A DNA stretch of 64,000 nt from a bacterium (GCA_016932575.1 JAFGCO010000056.1:62001-126000), one strand, 5' to 3'; counted from the stretch's first letter, positions 26,654 through 36,334 are shown. Numbers and translations: made by a program. The notes: generated by a model from the letters alone, not told the origin.

Positions 26654-27424
26654 CTATGACTCAATACACGCCTCCTTCAAACCTCTCACCAAAGCTCCCA
26701 CATCTTCTCTGTTCTTCATTGCCCTGACAATCCGGCTGCCCACAATTACACCATCGGCAATGCCTTTGAGTTGTCTGACATGATCGGGTGTGGATATGCC
26801 AAATCCCACGGCTGCCGGTTTATCCGTCAGTGATTTTACTTTTTTTATAAATTCGGACAGATGGGGTGGTAAAGCCGTCCTGGCACCCGTAATCCCGGTC
26901 AGGCTTACACAATAAATAAATCCTTCGGATGCCTTTACCAATGCGGTTAGTCTCTCCGCAGAGGTTGTCGGAGTGACCAAAAATATAAGATCAATGCCAT
27001 TCTCTCTGGCCTTTCTTTGCCAGTCGCCGGATTCTTCCAATGGCAAATCGGGAATAATCAGGCCTGAAAATCCTGAGGACTTCATATCTTCAAACAGGTG
27101 GTTCTGTCCGTACGACAGCAGAGGATTGAGATAGGACATGGCAACGAGCGGTGTTTCCGTCTCAACATGTGAGACAATCTCAAGAATCTGTTCCAATGAA
27201 ATACCTTTTTCCAGGGCGACATGAGATGATGCCTGAATGGTGGGTCCGTCAGCAATCGGGTCTGAGAACGGGATTCCCAGCTCAATAATGTCCGCGCCAT
27301 TGTCAGCCAATAAACGAATATTGCTGATGGAATCAGTTAAAGAAGGGAAACCGGCGGTTTCATATGCAATCAGCGCCATTTCATGGGCTGATCTTAACCG
27401 GGCGAACGTTTTGCGAATCGTCAT
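26654..27424 (-). CDS. trpA: Tryptophan synthase alpha subunit
   Basis: Cleaves indole-3-glycerol phosphate to indole. The catalytic Glu lies in [20 protein letters not shown] (Glu near residue 47) and the Asp in the PDLPLEESG loop. [10 protein letters not shown] and [11 protein letters not shown] / GVIVGSRIV form the phosphate-binding end. 256 residues, usual size. It overlaps trpB by four bases (ATGA), consistent with 1:1 translation of the alpha2-beta2 complex. The stop lies inside the edge of a low-complexity repeat. Confidence 0.97.
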   Translation of the reverse strand: MTIRKTFARLRSAHEMALIAYETAGFPSLTDSISNIRLLADNGADIIELGIPFSDPIADGPTIQASSHVALEKGISLEQILEIVSHVETETPLVAMSYLNPLLSYGQNHLFEDMKSSGFSGLIIPDLPLEESGDWQRKARENGIDLIFLVTPTTSAERLTALVKASEGFIYCVSLTGITGARTALPPHLSEFIKKVKSLTDKPAAVGFGISTPDHVRQLKGIADGVIVGSRIVRAMKNREDVGALVRGLKEACIES

Positions 27425-28602
27425 ACCAGTCCCTCCACTATTTCGAGATCCTTGTCACCCCGGCCAGACAAATTCACCACAATAATTTCATCTTGCGACA
27501 TATTGTCAGCTTCCTTTACAGCATGTGCCACCGCATGCGCGCTTTCGAGTGCCGGAATAATACCTTCGGTTTCGCAAAGCAATCTAAACGCATCCAGAGA
27601 TTCCTGGTCTGTTGCCGAGACATATTCCACACGCCCGATATCCTTTAAATAACTATGTTCCGGTCCCACTCCGGGATAATCAAGACCCGCGGAAATGGAA
27701 TGCGCTTCAAGTACCTGACCGTGCTCATCCTGAAGCATATAGCTCATGGCGCCATGCAGAGAGCCGGGAGATCCCTGACCAAGTGATGCTGCATGTTTTC
27801 CCGATTCAATACTCTCTCCGGCTGCTTCGACACCGATGATTCTGACCGCATTGTCTTCTAAAAACGGATAATATAATCCAATTGCATTGCTGCCGCCACC
27901 CACACAGGCAACCAGAAGATCCGGCAGCCGGCCTTCCTGATCAAGGATTTGCCTGCGGGTTTCCTGGCCGATAATTGTCTGAAAATCACGAACGATCATG
28001 GGATAGGGATGAGGACCAACCACCGATCCGATGCAATAAAAGGTATTTTCTATATTCGTAACCCAGTCCCGCATGGCCTCATTGATAGCATCCTTCAAGG
28101 TTTGCGAACCTGACTCCACGGGTATCACTTTGGTACCCAGTAATTCCATTCGGAATACATTCATACGCTGCCGTTTAACATCCACTGCACCCATATAGAC
28201 ATCGCAATCCAGTCCCATCAGCGCACATGCAGTGGCAGTGGCCACACCATGTTGTCCCGCACCGGTTTCTGCAATAATACGGGGTTTGCTCATACGCTTT
28301 GCCAGTAATATTTGTCCAATTGTATTATTGATTTTATGGGCCCCTGTATGTGCCAGGTCTTCCCGTTTTAAATAAATTTTGGCTCCGCCTATCTTCCGGG
28401 TTAATCGTTCAGCAAAATAAAGGGGTGTCTTCCGCCCCACATACTGACACAAAATCTGATTGAATTCCCTGTTAAAAGAAGAATTCTTCTTCATTGCCTT
28501 GTATTCTGCTTCCAGTTCATACAGGGCGGTCATCACGGTCTCAGGTACATACCGTCCACCGAAAGCGCCCCAATGCCCGGTTGCATCGGGCAGTTGACTC
28601 AT
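27421..28602 (-). CDS. trpB: Tryptophan synthase beta subunit
   Basis: PLP enzyme joining indole and serine. TrpB1 type of 393 residues. Signatures: GRYVPETVM near the start, [15 protein letters not shown] with the Schiff-base Lys near residue 88, [29 protein letters not shown] (phosphate loop), and [14 protein letters not shown]-like [17 protein letters not shown]. The terminal NLSGRGDKD is conserved. Overlaps trpF upstream and trpA downstream by ATGA. Confidence 0.98.
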   Translation of the reverse strand: MSQLPDATGHWGAFGGRYVPETVMTALYELEAEYKAMKKNSSFNREFNQILCQYVGRKTPLYFAERLTRKIGGAKIYLKREDLAHTGAHKINNTIGQILLAKRMSKPRIIAETGAGQHGVATATACALMGLDCDVYMGAVDVKRQRMNVFRMELLGTKVIPVESGSQTLKDAINEAMRDWVTNIENTFYCIGSVVGPHPYPMIVRDFQTIIGQETRRQILDQEGRLPDLLVACVGGGSNAIGLYYPFLEDNAVRIIGVEAAGESIESGKHAASLGQGSPGSLHGAMSYMLQDEHGQVLEAHSISAGLDYPGVGPEHSYLKDIGRVEYVSATDQESLDAFRLLCETEGIIPALESAHAVAHAVKEADNMSQDEIIVVNLSGRGDKDLEIVEGLV

Positions 28603-29210
28603 ACTTTAACCTCCTGTAAAAATGCTTTTAATTTATCGGGATCTTTTTTGCCAGGATAAATTTCGACACCGGATGACACATCCACGCCTATCGGCTTTGC
28701 CAACTGTATAGCAGCCCACACATTGTCCGGATTCAATCCTCCGGCCAAAACAAATGGCGCATCCAGTTTGGAAACGATGCGCCAGTCAAATGTCCGGCCG
28801 TCTCCGGCTCCCGGATCAAGTATAATATCATTTTCTGAATAAGGTTTCATGCGGCCTTTAATAAACCGGGCTGTATCTGACGATTTCACATGAATTCGCT
28901 TCATGACCCGTCTGCCAACCCGGCTGCAGAATTCCGGCGATTCATTTCCGTGTAATTGAACCATGGTAACACCGGATATCTGAATTGTACGCTGAATTTC
29001 GTCCAATGGCTGATCCATAAAAACACCTACAGTGGTAACCATAGGCGGCAGGGCCCGGACAATGGTCCGCGCCTGTTCTGGAGTCACCTGCCGTTTGGAC
29101 TCCGCAAAGATCAATCCAATAGCATCGGCTCCCAATGTCACAGCCAGTCGTGCATCTTCCACATTTGTGACGCCGCAAATTTTTACCCTCGTAACAGGAT
29201 AGTATCTCAT
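28599..29210 (-). CDS. trpF: Phosphoribosylanthranilate isomerase
   Basis: Amadori isomerisation of phosphoribosylanthranilate. TIM barrel with [20 protein letters not shown] (catalytic Cys near residue 12), [44 protein letters not shown] (catalytic Asp near 126), [13 protein letters not shown] and GVDVSSGVE. 203 residues, complete. It is a separate gene here rather than fused to trpC. Coupled by ATGA overlaps on both sides. Confidence 0.96.
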   Translation of the reverse strand: MRYYPVTRVKICGVTNVEDARLAVTLGADAIGLIFAESKRQVTPEQARTIVRALPPMVTTVGVFMDQPLDEIQRTIQISGVTMVQLHGNESPEFCSRVGRRVMKRIHVKSSDTARFIKGRMKPYSENDIILDPGAGDGRTFDWRIVSKLDAPFVLAGGLNPDNVWAAIQLAKPIGVDVSSGVEIYPGKKDPDKLKAFLQEVKV

Positions 29211-29983
29211 GCCAATCCTTTCAGTTCGCGAACTTTCTCAGTGATATTCTTCTCACGCATCAGTGTCTCTCCTACCAGCACTGCCTGAAATCCCACATCC
29301 ATTAACCTCGCGGTATCCCCACCTGTTTTTATGCCGCTTTCGCTGACAGATATCAGAGAATCCGGAATCATTTGTTTCAGATCAATAGAATTCTGCAAAT
29401 CCACCGTAAATGTTGCAAGATTACGATTGTTGATGCCAACAATTTCAGCTCCCGACCGGATTGCTGCTTCCGCTTCATTTGCAGAATGAATCTCGACCAA
29501 GGCGGCCAGTCCCAATTCCCGTGACAATCCGAGAAAATCTTTGATCTGGTATTGCGACAATGCACGCACAATCAATAAAATTGCGTCTGCTCCGGCCGTT
29601 CTGGCCTCGTATATCTGATATGCATCTATTATAAAATCCTTTCGTAACAGAGGGAGCTTAACGGCATCACGGATCTGGATCAAATAATCCAGACTGCCGC
29701 CAAAAAATTTATTATCTGTAAGCACTGAAATCGCATCAACACCTGATTTATCATACATACACGCATTCTGTACCGGATTAAAATCCGGCTTAATAATTCC
29801 GGCCGAAGGAGATTTATGCTTAACCTCAGCTATCAGCGACATTCCCGACTTCTGAAGCGCACCTTTAAAATCACGCAATTCAGGAAAGGGACCTTTATAC
29901 AACTCTGCCAGCGGCCTTCGCTTTTTTGACTCTGCGATTTCAAATTTTTTAAATTCAATAATATGAGTTAAAATATCCTTCAC
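29207..29983 (-). CDS. trpC: Indole-3-glycerol phosphate synthase
   Basis: Ring closure and decarboxylation to indole-3-glycerol phosphate. Motifs: LIAEVKHKSPSAGII (catalytic Lys/Glu region near residue 53), ISVLTDNKFFGGSLD, LLRKDFIIDAYQIYEARTAG, LVEIHSANE, IVGINNRNLATFTVD and SESGIKT. 258 residues. The start codon is GTG, with no strong Shine-Dalgarno; it is about 108 bases after trpD with no terminator between. Overlaps trpF by ATGA. Confidence 0.96.
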   Translation of the reverse strand: MKDILTHIIEFKKFEIAESKKRRPLAELYKGPFPELRDFKGALQKSGMSLIAEVKHKSPSAGIIKPDFNPVQNACMYDKSGVDAISVLTDNKFFGGSLDYLIQIRDAVKLPLLRKDFIIDAYQIYEARTAGADAILLIVRALSQYQIKDFLGLSRELGLAALVEIHSANEAEAAIRSGAEIVGINNRNLATFTVDLQNSIDLKQMIPDSLISVSESGIKTGGDTARLMDVGFQAVLVGETLMREKNITEKVRELKGLA

Positions 29984-30090
29984 GAGATCAACTTTCAGTT
30001 ATCATTGAAAACCAGAAAATCGGACCGAAATCTCTTTTTCGATTGAATACAATATGAAAATACACCTTACTTCCATACCATCCTGTCATT

Positions 30091-31104
30091 TTATTCATTC
30101 GTCATTCTCTTCAGCATTTCCAATTTTTCCAAAGCCGCACCGGAATCAATGGCTTCTTCGGCCATTCTCATACCCGCTTCAATCGAAGGTGCTTTGCCCC
30201 CCACATAAATCACTGCTCCGGCATTGAGAACAACCATATCGCGTCTTGCACTTTTTTCACTTTTCAGCACTCCGGTGACAATGGATGCATTATGTTCGGC
30301 AACGCCTCCTTTTAAATCATCTGAACTCACTTTTTTCAATCCAAAAGATTCCGGATCCAGCATGTAGGTATTCACATTACCGCCTTTCAATTCACTGACA
30401 CGGGTCCTTCCTGTCAGTGTGATTTCATCCATTCCGTCTTCACCATGCACAACCATCACATGCTCAGAACCTAAATTTTTTAAAACATTGGCTATGGGTT
30501 CCGTCAAATCTGGATTAAACACACCCAGAAGCTGCCGCTTGGCGCCTGCAGGATTGGTCAAGGGTCCCAAAATATTAAATATCGTACGGACACCCACCTC
30601 ACGCCGCGGACCAATGGCGTATTTCATGGCTTGATGAAGCAATGGCGCAAATAAAAATCCAATGGCATTTTTATCAATGCATTCTCCGGCTTTTTCCGGT
30701 GTAATTTGGAGATTCACACCCAATGCCTTCAGTACATCCGCACTGCCGCATTGGCTGGATACTGAACGATTTCCATGCTTGGCAATGGGACATCCTGCAC
30801 CAGCTGCCACAATCGCGCTTAGAGTCGAAATATTAAAAGTGCCATAGCCGTCACCACCTGTACCGCAGGTATCGACAATATCCAGTGTCATGCAGGGAAT
30901 TCTTGTGGCCTTTTCCCGCATGGTTTTTGCAAAGCCCGTAATTTCATCAACCGTTTCTCCTTTGAGACGCAGAGTCATCAAAAGCGCTGCGATCTGTGCA
31001 TCTGTCGCCTTTCCCTCCATAATTTCTGTAGCCACAGATTGGGCTTCCTCCTGAGATAAAGATGCCCCGTCAATGGTTTTCCCAATGGCTTCCTGAATCG
31101 TCAT
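30091..31104 (-). CDS. trpD: Anthranilate phosphoribosyltransferase
   Basis: Adds phosphoribose to anthranilate. Motifs: DTCGTGGDGYGTFNIST (PRPP loop), KHGNRSVSSQCGSADVLKALGV, FLFAPLLHQAMKY, RREVGVRTIFNILGPLTNPA, VVHGEDGMDEIT, and LNAGAVIYVGG near the C-terminus. 337 residues, standard. GGAGGA lies nine bases before ATG. It is the first structural gene of the trp operon, about 210 bases after the leader peptide stop and directly downstream of two terminators. Confidence 0.97.
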   Translation of the reverse strand: MTIQEAIGKTIDGASLSQEEAQSVATEIMEGKATDAQIAALLMTLRLKGETVDEITGFAKTMREKATRIPCMTLDIVDTCGTGGDGYGTFNISTLSAIVAAGAGCPIAKHGNRSVSSQCGSADVLKALGVNLQITPEKAGECIDKNAIGFLFAPLLHQAMKYAIGPRREVGVRTIFNILGPLTNPAGAKRQLLGVFNPDLTEPIANVLKNLGSEHVMVVHGEDGMDEITLTGRTRVSELKGGNVNTYMLDPESFGLKKVSSDDLKGGVAEHNASIVTGVLKSEKSARRDMVVLNAGAVIYVGGKAPSIEAGMRMAEEAIDSGAALEKLEMLKRMTNE

Positions 31105-31225
31105 AATTTGGATTCCTCCATATCAACTTATTTATAAAAATTATGTAAGTACTGCTGAAATTCTGCACATCATTTACAGGTCCTCAAGATTTCAGAGATG
31201 ATTCATCCAGGCAGACATAAAAAAA

Positions 31226-31253
31226 GCCGTGGATGAGTCTTTATTCCCACGAC
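31226..31253 (-). terminator. Second intrinsic terminator of the trp leader
   Basis: Stem GTCGTGG / CCACGGC (one G-U pair) with a 14-base loop, then seven U (31219-31225). It lies directly after the U tract of the attenuator. Its loop contains AUAAAGA, complementary to UCUUUAU in the loop of the preceding terminator, allowing loop-loop contact. Confidence 0.75.
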
Positions 31254-31259
31254 AAAAAA

Positions 31260-31290
31260 AAGGTGGGAACATGATAAAGAGTCCCACCTT
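31260..31290 (-). promoter_or_regulatory. trp attenuator (3:4 terminator hairpin)
   Basis: AAGGTGGGAC pairs with GTTCCCACCTT (one bulge), followed by a T9 tract (31254-31262). The 5' arm can instead pair through AGGTGG with CCACCT at 31318-31323, which overlaps the end of the leader peptide gene. That same segment can pair with the Trp-codon segment (GGTGGT / ACCACC). This gives the classic 1:2, 2:3 and 3:4 alternatives of ribosome-mediated attenuation: stalling at the Trp codons would free segment 2 to form the antiterminator. Confidence 0.85.
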
Positions 31291-31315
31291 GCATACCTCA
31301 ATCCCTCTCCTCTTC

Positions 31316-31396
31316 CTAGGTGGTTCCCTTCCTTAAGCACCACCACCAAATCCGACTGAAATATTTATAATTCTGATTATTCATTATTTTTTTCAT
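31316..31396 (-). CDS. trpL: trp operon leader peptide with three consecutive Trp codons
   Basis: A 26-codon ORF beginning MKKIMNNQ and containing FSRIWWWCLRKGTT at its end; UGG UGG UGG occupies 31340-31348. TTAGG directly precedes the first ATG. A second in-frame ATG four codons on is also possible. It lies about 20 bases after the predicted transcription start and immediately before the attenuator hairpins, with its stop codon in segment 2. Translation would sense charged tRNA-Trp. Too short for ordinary gene callers. Function inferred from architecture, which matches the enteric trpL logic although the sequence is unrelated. Confidence 0.88.
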   Translation of the reverse strand: MKKIMNNQNYKYFSRIWWWCLRKGTT

Positions 31397-31402
31397 CCTA
31401 AT

Positions 31403-31420
31403 GTTTCTATAAACAGAAAC
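31403..31420. promoter_or_regulatory. Inverted repeat over the trp transcription start
   Basis: GTTTCT-ATAAAC-AGAAAC (plus strand), a perfect 6-bp inverted repeat beginning one base after the -10 box. It covers the expected start site. It could be an operator or a 5' stabilising hairpin of the leader RNA. No regulator is known from the sequence. Confidence 0.45.
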
Positions 31421-31449
31421 AATATATATTTTTATTGTGCGAATGTCAA
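31421..31449 (-). promoter_or_regulatory. trp operon promoter
   Basis: Minus strand TTGACA (31444-31449), a 17-base spacer and TATATT (31421-31426), close to the sigma-70 consensus. It starts only seven bases after the stop codon of the upstream LRR gene, with no terminator between. Confidence 0.85.
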
Positions 31450-31455
31450 GTTTTT

Positions 31456-34400
31456 TTATTTCAATAACATCATCTTCCTGATCTCGGAATAGTGCTTACC
31501 ATCTGCTTTTGCATGCATTCTGATAAAATATAAACCGCTCGATACTGTGTATCCGAAGGCATGCTGCCCGTTCCATGTTACCTGATATCTCCCGGGTACT
31601 TGATTTTCCCGAACCATTTGTTCCACTTGTTCACCTCGGCTGTTATAGATCACAAGTGCCACATCTGCACGAACAGGCACATGATACTCGATCCGTGTAA
31701 CCGGATTAAACGGATTGGGCATATTGGGTTTCAATTTAAAAGTTACTGGAACAGCTGACAAATGATCATCTTCCGCGGTTTTAGAATTCACAGCAATATG
31801 GATGGGCTGTGTGTGTAAAATCAGATCCGGCACATTTGAACTGCTTATTTGACAAATATAGGTTCCGGAATCTGAAAGTGCAATAGAATTAAAGACGAGA
31901 AGAGAGCTGTCCCATCCGGCAAGAATGTCTCCATTCTTCATCCACTGATAAAGAACGTCATTTCCTGCGACATGAACCGAAAAAGAGAGAGAATCGCCCT
32001 CTGCCACAGTGGTATCCTGTACTTCACCCAAAGAATCCTGCGGAACGTATATAAATCCGGTGATCCCAAGATTGGGTACGATATCCTCAAAAGTCAGCCG
32101 GTTTTCCTGGACCTCCAGATTCGTCAGGCTGTCAAGATCCGAAAAATCCGGAATAGCCGTCAGTTTATTAGAATAGAGAAAAAGACCGCTCAGTTTTTTC
32201 AATCGGGTCAAAGATTCTGGGACTTCGCCGATGAATTGATTTCTGTCGAGTCCAAGATCAGTCAGATTTGGCAGACTGCCGAGGGTGTCGGGTATAAATC
32301 CATCAAGGGCATTAGACGAAAAATACAGGTTCTGCAGATTGATCAGGTTGCCTATCTCTTCCGGAATGGGACCGGAAAGCTGATTACGTGCCAGATACAA
32401 ATGGGTAAGATCGCTCAGGTTACCGATCTCTTGTGGAACGGGGCCATCCAGTTCATTGATAGCGAGCTCCAGCCATTGTATTTTTTCGAGATTCCCGATA
32501 TGCGGAGGAATAGGGCCGGAGAGCTGATTGCCGGATAACAGCAGGTATTCAAGATTGATCAGATTGCCGATTTCAGGCGGTATGGATCCTGATAATGCAT
32601 TAAACGAAAAAGAAAGCGAAATAAGTTTCTCCAAATTTCCGATTTGAGAGGGAATCTCCCCTTCAATCTCATTGCTGCTCAGATCCAGCCAATAAAGATT
32701 GTCCAGCTGTCCGATGGACGCTGGAATGGTGCCGGTGAATGCATTACTGTTTAAACTGAGAAAGACAAGCGCCTTCAGCTTGCCGATCGAATCAGGAATG
32801 GAACCGGTGAGCTGGTTTCTGCCCAGACGAATATCGGCAAGAGTCAGCAAATCACACAATACGCACGGAATCGTCCCGGAAAGCGAATTGGATTGCAATT
32901 GGAGTGTATCCAGACTGTCCAGATCTCCGATCTGGATCGGAATCTCTCCGCTGAGATTGTTCCCATCCAGGTCGATCTTCGAAACCCGGTCATTTTTCAT
33001 TGTAATTCCATACCAGTTATTCGAAAGCGGACCCGTAAACCAGCCGGTTTGGTCAGTCCAGTTCGGGCCGTCCGTGCTGTTGTAAAGTGCCTGGAGGGCA
33101 AGAGAATCCAGGTGAATACCGCTCCATTTAATGGTGATATCCACAGATCTTCTGTACAATGTGAGATCGGGCGCCATCGTATTCGTAATTTCACAGGTAT
33201 ACAGGCCGCCATCACCGAAGGTCACGGCATCGATCTGAAATTCACTTTCATTTTTATTCGGCAGGGAAAATCCATTTCGGAACCATTGATATTGATTATT
33301 CTCACCCCTTGCTGTGCTGAAAATACTCAGCGTTGATCCGGTTTCAAGTGTATCCTGATACGCCTCACCCACACTGTCCTGGGGTGCGTATTCAAATGTT
33401 TCGATTTCCATATGGGGTACAATGTCCTCGAACATGAATTGATTATTCTGGATCTTTAAAACCTCCAATGAAGCAATTGACGAGAGATCGGGTAAATTCG
33501 TGAATTGATTATTAAACAGGTTACATCGCCGCAGATTGACCAGATTAATGAATGTTTCAGGAACAGGGCCTGAAAACTGATTTGAAAACAGGTCAAGGTT
33601 TCTGAGAGACGTCAAATTCCCTATTTCCGAAGGAATGGTTCCTTCAAATTGATTACTCGAAATAGAGAGGCCTTTCAAATTGGGAAGCATTCCGAGTTGT
33701 TCAGATAAAATACTATGCAATTGATTATCATAGAAACTCAGATATTCCAGGTTGGTTAACTGCCATATCTCATCGGGTATGGTGCCTGTCAGCTGATTCT
33801 CACCCAGATTGATAAAAGTCAGCTGAGACAGATTGCCGAGACTTTCCGGTATGGAGCCTCCGAAATGATTGTTATACAGAGACAGGGTGGTCAGCTGACT
33901 ACATTGACCGAACGCCTGTGGAATGGAACCTGACAGTTGATTGTCATGCAGGTAACACCGTGTTAACTCGGACAGATTACCAATTTCAGGAGGCACAGAC
34001 CCTGTAAGGAGATTGTCATCCAGTGAAATTTCTGTTACACGCTCTTCACTTACAGTAACACCATGCCAAGTTGATACAGGGCCTGCAAGCCAATTGGAGT
34101 TATTGTTCCAGTTGGGACCGTCCGTATTGTTGTAGAGGGCCACCAGAGCCAGGGAATCCAGAGACAGCGGGGTGATATCCAACATGATATGAACAGGCCG
34201 TGTGTAAATTTGAAGATTTACGGCTACGGTATTGCCTATACAGCAATAATAGGTGCCAGTATCTGAACCATTGATTGAAGTCAGTTCCAGATCACTCTCA
34301 GTGGCACCATCGATATTTTCACCATTATGAATCCAATGATACGTGTTGCAGGTTCCTCCAATATCCACAGTCAATGTGAGATTGCTCCCCAAGGAAACGG

Positions 34401-36006
34401 TTGTATCGGTTTCAACACCTGTGCTATCCTGTGGTGAATAATAAAAAGTCGAAACGCCTATATTGGGCTCGATATCTTCAAAAGTCAACCGATTATTCTG
34501 CACCCAAAGTTCTCGAAGCTGAGTGAGTTGAGACAGATCAGGCAAATCGGTGATCTGGTTGTTCTTAAATGACAGTTCATATAAATCGGACAGTGCAACC
34601 AGCTCGTTGGGTATCGCACCTGTTAATCGATTGTTATCAAAAATAATTATCACAAGGGAAGTGCAATTGGCAATACTGGATGGTACTGACTCGGCAAGCA
34701 GATTATCATGAAGATACAGACTTTCTAGCAAGCCAAGATTTCCGATTGTGCCGGGTATGGCGCCTTCGAATTGGTTCTCACTTAAAACCAATTCAGTGAG
34801 CTGTGTCAGGTTCCCCACTGCATCGGGAATATTTCCAGTGAACAGATTACCATCCAGAAAAAGCTGTTGCAACTGGATCAGATTACCAATGCCTGCAGGC
34901 AGGTTATCAGACAATTGGTTTTTTGAAAGATTTAAGACTGTCAATTGCGTCAGGTTGAATAACTGCCACGGAACCGGGCCGGTCAGTTGGTTAGCGTCCA
35001 AAGCCAGATTTCTCATGGCAACAAGATTCCCTAGCTCCGGAGGAATAGGACCGTCCAGCTGGTTGCTCGCGAAACTCAAATTAGTTAGATTGGTAAGATT
35101 TCCAAGTTCCGCAGGGATGTTGCCATCCAGTTCATTATGATTTAACGACAATTGTCTCAAATTTTGTAAATTTCCCAATTCTCCGGGAATTTCATTCGAC
35201 AATTCATTCATGCCAAGGTGCAGGACTTCCAAATTCGATAACTGACCGAGTTCAGGAGGAATCGATCCCGATAGCTGATTACTGTACAGTTTCAATTCTT
35301 TCATATCTGTCATATCACCAAGTTCCGCAGGGATCGATTCGGACAACTGATTATTGAAGAGCGACAGCCGGTATACCTTTGTCAAATTCCCCAATTCGGA
35401 AGGGATTGGCCCCGTGAGTTCATTACTGTTTAAGTAAAAGCTGGACAATTGGGATAAATTACCCAATTCGGGAGGGATGGATCCTGACAAATCATTGTAA
35501 GCAAGATTCAGACTCGTCAGATTGATTAAATTGCCCAATGCGGAAGGGATATTTTCTGACAGCTGGTTATTATCCATTCGCAATTCTCTCAACACGGTTA
35601 AATTACCGATCTCTTCAGGAATGGTGCCTGTTAAATCATTGCTCCCCAAATCCAGATAAAGCAATGAAACCAGTTGACCGATCGATTCCGGAATATGACC
35701 GGAAATCTCATTGGAAATCAAGGATAACTTACTTAAAGCCGTTAAATCACCAATCTTATCTGGTAACGGTCCCTCCAAATGATTCCGGCGCATTTCAATC
35801 CTTGCGACCCGTCCCCCACTCACAGAAATACCAAACCAGGTCGGAACCGGACCCGTCAGCCAGTTTGTATGGTCATCCCAATTCGGACCATTTGTGCTAT
35901 TGTATAGGGCCGCCAGTGCCAGTGAATCCTGCACAGCAACCTGTCCGTATATCATGATTGAAAAAAAACAAATGATTGCGAAAAGGGCACTTTGTGTCCG
36001 TTTCAT
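31456..36006 (-). CDS. Giant secreted leucine-rich-repeat protein, three LRR-Ig modules plus type IX-like sorting domain
   Basis: 1516 residues. After a signal peptide (RTQSALFAIICFFSIMIYGQ) come three modules, beginning near residues 28, 615 and 965. Each opens with an LRR cap (DSLALAALYNSTNGPNW, then a WFGI/WHGV segment), runs through 24-residue plant-type repeats (LSGSIPPELGNLSQL pattern), and ends in FEDI-P, PQDS and an Ig-like domain with DSGTYICQI-type strands. Module 1 has about 18 repeats; modules 2 and 3 are shorter. The C-terminus has PNMPNPFNPVTRIEY and ends IRKMMLLK, the sorting domain. Likely a surface-exposed binding or adhesion protein. Start taken at MKRTQ after GGGGGAG. No terminator separates it from the trp promoter. 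Confidence 0.9.
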   Translation of the reverse strand: MKRTQSALFAIICFFSIMIYGQVAVQDSLALAALYNSTNGPNWDDHTNWLTGPVPTWFGISVSGGRVARIEMRRNHLEGPLPDKIGDLTALSKLSLISNEISGHIPESIGQLVSLLYLDLGSNDLTGTIPEEIGNLTVLRELRMDNNQLSENIPSALGNLINLTSLNLAYNDLSGSIPPELGNLSQLSSFYLNSNELTGPIPSELGNLTKVYRLSLFNNQLSESIPAELGDMTDMKELKLYSNQLSGSIPPELGQLSNLEVLHLGMNELSNEIPGELGNLQNLRQLSLNHNELDGNIPAELGNLTNLTNLSFASNQLDGPIPPELGNLVAMRNLALDANQLTGPVPWQLFNLTQLTVLNLSKNQLSDNLPAGIGNLIQLQQLFLDGNLFTGNIPDAVGNLTQLTELVLSENQFEGAIPGTIGNLGLLESLYLHDNLLAESVPSSIANCTSLVIIIFDNNRLTGAIPNELVALSDLYELSFKNNQITDLPDLSQLTQLRELWVQNNRLTFEDIEPNIGVSTFYYSPQDSTGVETDTTVSLGSNLTLTVDIGGTCNTYHWIHNGENIDGATESDLELTSINGSDTGTYYCCIGNTVAVNLQIYTRPVHIMLDITPLSLDSLALVALYNNTDGPNWNNNSNWLAGPVSTWHGVTVSEERVTEISLDDNLLTGSVPPEIGNLSELTRCYLHDNQLSGSIPQAFGQCSQLTTLSLYNNHFGGSIPESLGNLSQLTFINLGENQLTGTIPDEIWQLTNLEYLSFYDNQLHSILSEQLGMLPNLKGLSISSNQFEGTIPSEIGNLTSLRNLDLFSNQFSGPVPETFINLVNLRRCNLFNNQFTNLPDLSSIASLEVLKIQNNQFMFEDIVPHMEIETFEYAPQDSVGEAYQDTLETGSTLSIFSTARGENNQYQWFRNGFSLPNKNESEFQIDAVTFGDGGLYTCEITNTMAPDLTLYRRSVDITIKWSGIHLDSLALQALYNSTDGPNWTDQTGWFTGPLSNNWYGITMKNDRVSKIDLDGNNLSGEIPIQIGDLDSLDTLQLQSNSLSGTIPCVLCDLLTLADIRLGRNQLTGSIPDSIGKLKALVFLSLNSNAFTGTIPASIGQLDNLYWLDLSSNEIEGEIPSQIGNLEKLISLSFSFNALSGSIPPEIGNLINLEYLLLSGNQLSGPIPPHIGNLEKIQWLELAINELDGPVPQEIGNLSDLTHLYLARNQLSGPIPEEIGNLINLQNLYFSSNALDGFIPDTLGSLPNLTDLGLDRNQFIGEVPESLTRLKKLSGLFLYSNKLTAIPDFSDLDSLTNLEVQENRLTFEDIVPNLGITGFIYVPQDSLGEVQDTTVAEGDSLSFSVHVAGNDVLYQWMKNGDILAGWDSSLLVFNSIALSDSGTYICQISSSNVPDLILHTQPIHIAVNSKTAEDDHLSAVPVTFKLKPNMPNPFNPVTRIEYHVPVRADVALVIYNSRGEQVEQMVRENQVPGRYQVTWNGQHAFGYTVSSGLYFIRMHAKADGKHYSEIRKMMLLK

Positions 36007-36109
36007 TACTCCCCCATGCATTAATTAAAGGAAATGAAATACATTAGAGCATACAAAAAGCATCATTGAAATGCAAGAAAAATTACAGTGCATTGTGGCC
36101 GATGATCCT

Positions 36110-36334
36110 GTGGGTTTGCGGGTCATTGGGTCACAGAATCGTAGTGTCGTTGAGTCTTATAGTCGTTGGTTGAGAGAATGAAACGGAGCATGGGAGAGAC
36201 GGAGAAACGGAGATAAAATCAAGTTAAGAAATAAGAAACAAGAAGGAATGGGGAAATAGGGGATATAAAGGAAATATTGAGTTGTTGAAAGTAGGATTAA
36301 AAACAAAGAGAATGTACAGATTGTTGGTGAAAAA
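36110..36334. repeat. Mosaic low-complexity intergenic repeat, copy 2
   Basis: Contains GGGTCATTGGGTC, GTCGTTGAGTC and AGTCGTTGGTTGAG words, then GGAGAGACGGAGAAACGGAG and AAGAAACAAGAAGG blocks. Read on the minus strand these are the GACTCAAC and TTTCTTGTTTCTTG words seen near 26540-26650 and 39720-40110. Non-coding. Positions 36007-36109 hold only the upstream region of the LRR gene. Confidence 0.6.

Noticed and set aside
31250-31400. T-box riboswitch upstream of trpD, suggested by GGTGGGAC near the terminator
   Set aside because: The leader is too short for stem I with a specifier loop, and there is no AGGGTGGNACCGCG element. The Trp-rich leader ORF explains the region better.
31972-33336. 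Plus-strand frames of 128-188 residues opposite the LRR gene
   Set aside because: They are created by the repetitive codon pattern of the LRR units on the other strand.
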